This document shows positions 4,804 through 7,718 of a stretch of DNA of 7,718 nucleotides, one piece after another; positions within the stretch are counted from its first letter, which is position 1; each line of letters begins with the position of its first letter. The translations under genes and the position numbers were made by a program. The DNA comes from GCA-965745 sp046704525 (GTDB lineage: Archaea; Thermoplasmatota; Thermoplasmata; Thermoplasmatales; Thermoplasmataceae). A model generated the notes under the pieces. The model saw nothing but the letters and a program-made list of their open reading frames with translations. It ran no database searches and had not been told where the DNA came from. Location of the stretch: NCBI GenBank assembly GCA_046704525.1, contig JBJKRS010000137.1, positions 1 to 7,718 of the forward strand. Direction: 5' to 3'.

Positions 4804-5757
4804 ATGTCTGACCGGAGCTCTTTCGCTATAGATGTTGAAGACCTAGTCAAGAGCTATGACGGCAAGAAGAATGCAGTGGACGGCATTAGCTTCAATGTCG
4901 GAAAGGGGGAGATTTATGGCCTGCTGGGGAAAAACGGGGCCGGCAAGAGTACCACCATAAAAGTTCTCACAACCCTGATCGGTGCAACATCCGGATCCGT
5001 TCACATATCCGGGATTGATTTGCACAAGAAGCCAAACAGCATTAGGAAAATAGTAGGCGTGGTTCAGCAGGAAGAGGCCTTCGATTTTACTACTGTTGAG
5101 AACAATTTCAAGATATATGGAATGCTCTGGGAAGTCCCCAAGCAAGTTGTGATGGAGAGAATGGAGATGCTTCTGGACCTCTTCAATCTCACGGAGCTGA
5201 GAAGGAAGAGGGTATTCGAGCTTTCAGGCGGACAGAAGAAGAGGCTCCAGGTGGCAAGGGAATTTGTGCACGACATGGATGTCCTGTTCCTGGATGAACC
5301 GACCGTCGGGATGGACCCCATAATGAGGCGCAAGGTACTCGATTTCGTTAGGGAGAAGGCAAGAAACGGGCTTACTGTGCTGTTTACTACCCAGATCCTT
5401 GAGGAAGCAGACTACATTTGTGACAGGATCGGCATCATAGACAACGGCAAGCTTGTTGCAGAGGGTACGTCCAGGGAGCTGAAGGACCGTTTCGGGTCCA
5501 TCAAGAAACTCGAGGTTACACTTGAGAAGGACACCCCTGATGAAAGCGTTGCGGAATTGAAGAAATTCATCTCTGAGACAGAGGGAGTTTCAGACTTCCA
5601 GGTTGGAAGCAGGAGCATCTGGATTATGGGCAGCAACATGAACAGGATTCTCAACCAGATTATCAAGAAGATAACTTCACTTTCGATAGACATTGAGCAG
5701 GTGGTCGTTGACGCGCCGTCACTTGACGACGTATTCCTGGAGGTTGTAAAGAGATGA
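4804..5757 (+). CDS. ABC exporter ATP-binding subunit, DrrA-like
   Basis: ATPase that powers the membrane protein encoded next to it. Numbered from ATG 4804 (317 residues): Walker A GKNGAGKST (42-50), Q-loop at about Q88-Q89, signature LSGGQ (140-144), Walker B LFLDEP with catalytic E165 (161-166), and D-loop VGMDP (168-172). The switch position reads TTQILEEAD (195-203), with Gln197 where most ABC ATPases have His; this Gln is common in the daunorubicin-resistance DrrA subfamily and supports that assignment. Residues about 235-317 form the extra C-terminal domain of such ATPases, ending in the typical PSLDDVFLEV (305-314). An in-frame TTG at 4795 would add three residues and fits the promoter spacing for a leaderless message; ATG is preferred as the more usual codon, but the choice is open. 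Its stop overlaps the permease start (ATGA), so the two are translationally coupled. The exported substrate (drug, lipid or other) cannot be told from sequence. Confidence 0.93.
   Translation: MSDRSSFAIDVEDLVKSYDGKKNAVDGISFNVGKGEIYGLLGKNGAGKSTTIKVLTTLIGATSGSVHISGIDLHKKPNSIRKIVGVVQQEEAFDFTTVENNFKIYGMLWEVPKQVVMERMEMLLDLFNLTELRRKRVFELSGGQKKRLQVAREFVHDMDVLFLDEPTVGMDPIMRRKVLDFVREKARNGLTVLFTTQILEEADYICDRIGIIDNGKLVAEGTSRELKDRFGSIKKLEVTLEKDTPDESVAELKKFISETEGVSDFQVGSRSIWIMGSNMNRILNQIIKKITSLSIDIEQVVVDAPSLDDVFLEVVKR
5739..5744 (+). promoter_or_regulatory. Strong ribosome-binding site of the permease gene
   Basis: GGAGGT, a perfect match to the archaeal anti-Shine-Dalgarno sequence, nine bases before the ATG at 5754. 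It fixes the start of the permease and contrasts with the first genes of transcripts in this window, which mostly lack such a site. Confidence 0.75.
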
Positions 5758-6527
5758 GGCTGCCCGCATTCATAAGGCTGACAATACGAAACATAAGCGT
5801 TAACACAGACCCGGGCACCATGTTCTTCATGCTCGGCCTTCCTGCATTCTATCTCCTTGTGCTGGGCATCATGTTCCAGGGAATTATCCCATCCATAAGC
5901 ATCAACAGTGAGTCGATTTCATACACTCATTTCCTCGCCCCCGGCATAGTGGGAATGCAGGCATTCACTGCAGGGAACATAGGTGGTGGAATGTTATGGT
6001 CAGACCGCAGGTGGGGAATGTTCGAGCAACTCATGGTTGGCCCGTTCAGGAGGACAGACTACCTTCTTGGCATAATGGGGGTTTCCATAATATTCTCGCT
6101 TGGAGGGAGCGCCATAATGATTGTCCTCGCGACATTCACGTCCGGAGCTTTTGCATTCAGTGCCCTGTCATCCCTCTCGATGATCTTCACTCTTGTAGTC
6201 GGGACGATCTTCTTCACATGCCTGTTCCTCATACTTTCAATTCTCGTCAGGACAATGCAGGCGTACAACACACTTACAATACTGTTTTTCTTCATCCTGA
6301 CATTCGCAAGCACAGCATTCTACCCGATAACCTCACAGACACCGGAGGCCCTGAAGCTCCTTTCATCCCTGAACCCACTGAGTTATGTTGCAAACATAGT
6401 CAGGGATTCCATGGTATATGGCGTCGGGCTGTCCACACTTTACGAGATTTCCATCGTTACAGTACTTATGGTGATCTTTTTTGCAATATCGCTTGGACTT
6501 TACAGAAACGTTCAGACAGGGCTTTAG
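5754..6527 (+). CDS. ABC-2 type exporter permease, DrrB-like
   Basis: Membrane subunit of the exporter, 257 residues, normal for the ABC-2 family. Six hydrophobic segments are visible at about residues 23-43, 59-80, 105-127, 140-163, 173-191 and 232-250. The short N-terminal helix before the first segment (RLTIRNISVNTDP) is typical, as are the FLAPGI stretch (60-65) and the cytoplasmic loop between segments 2 and 3 (WSDRRWGMFEQLMVGPFRR, 82-100), which contacts the ATPase. The loop before the last segment holds the family's LSSLNPLSYVANIVRD (203-218). The ATGA overlap with the ATPase gene and the GGAGGT site fix the start. It ends in a four-base TTAG overlap with the convergent phosphatase gene, and I see no T run of five or more on this strand between there and the pstB stop, so its transcript end is not evident. 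Confidence 0.92.
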   Translation: MRLPAFIRLTIRNISVNTDPGTMFFMLGLPAFYLLVLGIMFQGIIPSISINSESISYTHFLAPGIVGMQAFTAGNIGGGMLWSDRRWGMFEQLMVGPFRRTDYLLGIMGVSIIFSLGGSAIMIVLATFTSGAFAFSALSSLSMIFTLVVGTIFFTCLFLILSILVRTMQAYNTLTILFFFILTFASTAFYPITSQTPEALKLLSSLNPLSYVANIVRDSMVYGVGLSTLYEISIVTVLMVIFFAISLGLYRNVQTGL

Positions 6528-7135
6528 GGCGCATGATCCCCTGCCAGGCTCCACTTTCCCCCGTCATAGGTAATGCGGAGTGTATCGGTGTTGCTGAAGT
6601 CCAGCTTTGGATCTGATTCTTCGGACAGTTTCATGCTCACTGCCCTGAGGACTCCGCCGTGGGCCACGACCAGCAGTTTCTCTCCCCTGTGCTTCTCGGC
6701 TATGTCTGTCAGTCCTTCCCAGACCCTTGTACAGAATGCCTCCCAACTTTCAACTGTTGGAAGCTTGTCCACGAGAAGTTCGTCTACGTCCAGAACATAA
6801 GCCTGCTCAGGCGGTATTCCTATGTGCTCGGCCACCTTCTCCAGAGACCAGCCCTCGAACTTGCCGAGGTGCCTTTCCCTGAGCCGGCTGTCCTCGAATA
6901 CTCCTTCTGCGCCTGTGCTCTCTTTTACGCTATTGGCAGTCTCCCTGGCCCTTGACAGATCGCTGGAATGTATGTAGCCTATGTTCTCGTCCCTAAGCTT
7001 CTCGCCCAGCTCCATTGCCTGGCTGTTCCCCCTGTCGTTCAGGGGGATGTCACGGGTTCCCTGCCACCTACCATTCTTGTTCCAGCTGGTTTCCCCGTGT
7101 CTGGCGACGATTATTTCGGTCACTTCTGACTGCAT
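6524..7135 (-). CDS. Histidine phosphatase (phosphoglycerate mutase-like)
   Basis: Enzyme of histidine phosphatase branch 1, which works through a phosphohistidine in the cytoplasm. The 203-residue protein has the catalytic A-R12-H13-G-E-T motif, the second basic residue in SSDLSRARETA (57-67), the acid/base segment LRERHLGKFEGWS (85-97; E87) and the second histidine in VVAHGG (156-161; H159). Length and pattern resemble broad-specificity phosphatases (PhoE) and alpha-ribazole phosphatase (CobC) more than the longer cofactor-dependent phosphoglycerate mutases; the substrate is not determined. ATG 7135 is chosen because a TATA-like element is centred 26 bases upstream and no Shine-Dalgarno sequence is present. 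It lies 65 bases downstream of pstB on the same strand, so it may also be read from pstB transcripts, and a phosphate-related role is possible but unproven. No cobalamin gene is in view. Confidence 0.9.
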   Translation of the reverse strand: MQSEVTEIIVARHGETSWNKNGRWQGTRDIPLNDRGNSQAMELGEKLRDENIGYIHSSDLSRARETANSVKESTGAEGVFEDSRLRERHLGKFEGWSLEKVAEHIGIPPEQAYVLDVDELLVDKLPTVESWEAFCTRVWEGLTDIAEKHRGEKLLVVAHGGVLRAVSMKLSEESDPKLDFSNTDTLRITYDGGKWSLAGDHAP

Positions 7136-7157
7136 CTTACATGCTCGAACTGGTCAG

Positions 7158-7165
7158 ATAAAAAG
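7158..7165 (-). promoter_or_regulatory. TATA-like promoter element of the phosphatase gene, also a T5 run after pstB
   Basis: CTTTTTAT on the minus strand, centred about 26 bases before the ATG at 7135. The same T5 run lies about 40 bases beyond the pstB stop in the direction of its transcription, so it may act both as the pstB transcript end and as the next gene's promoter. Confidence 0.48.
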
Positions 7166-7200
7166 TTGTTGGAGGTTAAACCCCTTCATCCTCGTCTTCC

Positions 7201-7718
7201 TCAGGCTGTAACTGAGCCAAGAAAGGATTTCAGGGAACCACTGGAGTTCTTCTCCAGAAGGTCCCTGCCTTCTCCTGTTGCAACAATTCTTCCCTCGTAG
7301 ATCATCGCTGTGTAGTCAGATACCTTCTTCGCCTGAGATATATCGTGTGTTACAAGAACTACAGTGTACTTTTCCTTAAGGTCAAGCATCAGGTCCTCTA
7401 TACGAGACTTTGCCGCCGGATCAAGGGAACTGGAAGGCTCATCCATCATCAGAACAGTAGGCCTGAGGATCAGTGCTCTTGCAATGCAGAGCCTCTGCTG
7501 CTGGCCACCTGATAGAGTTACAGCCATCCTGTTCAGATTGTCCTTGACCTCGTTGTAAAGTCCAACTTCCTCAAGCGCCTCCCTGACCATCATGTCAAGC
7601 TTCTCCTTCTTGACGCTTCCCTGTAGCCTTATCCCGAAGGCCACATTCTCGTATATCGACATAGGAAATGGATTGGGCCTCTGGAAGACCATTCCAATTT
7701 GCCGTCTCAGCTCTATCT
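7201..7718 (-). CDS. pstB: Phosphate import ATP-binding protein PstB, partial (5' end beyond the window)
   Basis: ATPase of the PstSCAB phosphate importer at the inner face of the membrane. The last 171 residues are present; about 80, including Walker A, lie beyond the right edge. In order: the Q-loop region QIGMVFQRPNPFPMSIYENV, which is highly characteristic of PstB; the signature LSGGQQQRLCIARAL; Walker B VLMMDEP followed by SSSLDP (usually TSALDP); and the switch histidine in VLVTHDISQAKKVSDYTAM, again PstB-like. The C-terminus is unusual: PstB normally ends in a segment close to NP...TE.YI.GRFG, whereas here it ends in GSLKSFLGSVTA. A related anion importer ATPase is a remote alternative. 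The reading frame is open to the right edge and the ATG at 7692 is internal. phoU does not follow downstream; the next gene is the histidine phosphatase. Confidence 0.88.
   Translation of the reverse strand, partial: IELRRQIGMVFQRPNPFPMSIYENVAFGIRLQGSVKKEKLDMMVREALEEVGLYNEVKDNLNRMAVTLSGGQQQRLCIARALILRPTVLMMDEPSSSLDPAAKSRIEDLMLDLKEKYTVVLVTHDISQAKKVSDYTAMIYEGRIVATGEGRDLLEKNSSGSLKSFLGSVTA

Noticed and set aside
5392..5400. Gln in place of the switch His of the ABC ATPase as a sign of inactivity
   Set aside because: TTQ-x-L-E-E-A-D is common in DrrA-type ATPases, and the Walker B glutamate and signature are intact, so this is a subfamily trait.
5996..6616. 206-codon plus-strand frame in +2 over the permease
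   Set aside because: It overlaps the permease's membrane segments, encodes a low-hydrophobicity sequence with no known pattern, and runs past two genuine stop codons of neighbouring genes.

Overview
The window looks like ordinary chromosomal DNA from an archaeon, most likely a member of the Thermoplasmatota. This is an inference, not a proof. A deoxyhypusine synthase gene (hypusine is made only in archaea and eukaryotes) rules out a typical bacterium. Five or six genes have an A/T-rich TATA-like element centred about 24-28 bases before the start codon and no Shine-Dalgarno sequence, which is the pattern of leaderless archaeal mRNAs. The one gene lying inside an operon has a perfect GGAGGT ribosome-binding site. 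Arginine is often coded by AGG/AGA. I saw no rRNA, tRNA, CRISPR array, insertion sequence or integrase, and no intergenic stretch longer than about 140 bases.

Layout from left to right: a cupin protein (+), possibly cut by the left edge; an isochorismatase-family hydrolase (-) that abuts it tail to tail; deoxyhypusine synthase (+), divergent from the hydrolase; a small acidic unknown protein (-), whose stop codon overlaps that of the synthase; an ornithine cyclodeaminase/mu-crystallin family dehydrogenase (+); an HxlR-type regulator (-) divergent from a cytoplasmic YceI-family lipid-binding protein (+); a two-gene DrrA/DrrB-like ABC exporter operon (+); a histidine phosphatase (-) whose stop overlaps that of the permease; and the 3' two-thirds of pstB (-), the ATPase of the phosphate importer, cut by the right edge.

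Most genes are single transcription units in alternating orientation. Three convergent pairs have no spacer between their stop codons, so transcripts must end inside the opposing gene. Only the ABC exporter pair is clearly an operon. The most suggestive local circuit is the hxlR-type/yceI-like pair: their 119-base spacer holds a TGTAA-N13-TTACA dyad placed across the likely promoter elements of both genes, and the regulator has a single cysteine at the position conserved in its family. A perfect 11-bp inverted repeat spans the yceI-like stop codon, with an alternative tighter hairpin and a following T5 run. I found no convincing new defence, mobile or biosynthetic system.
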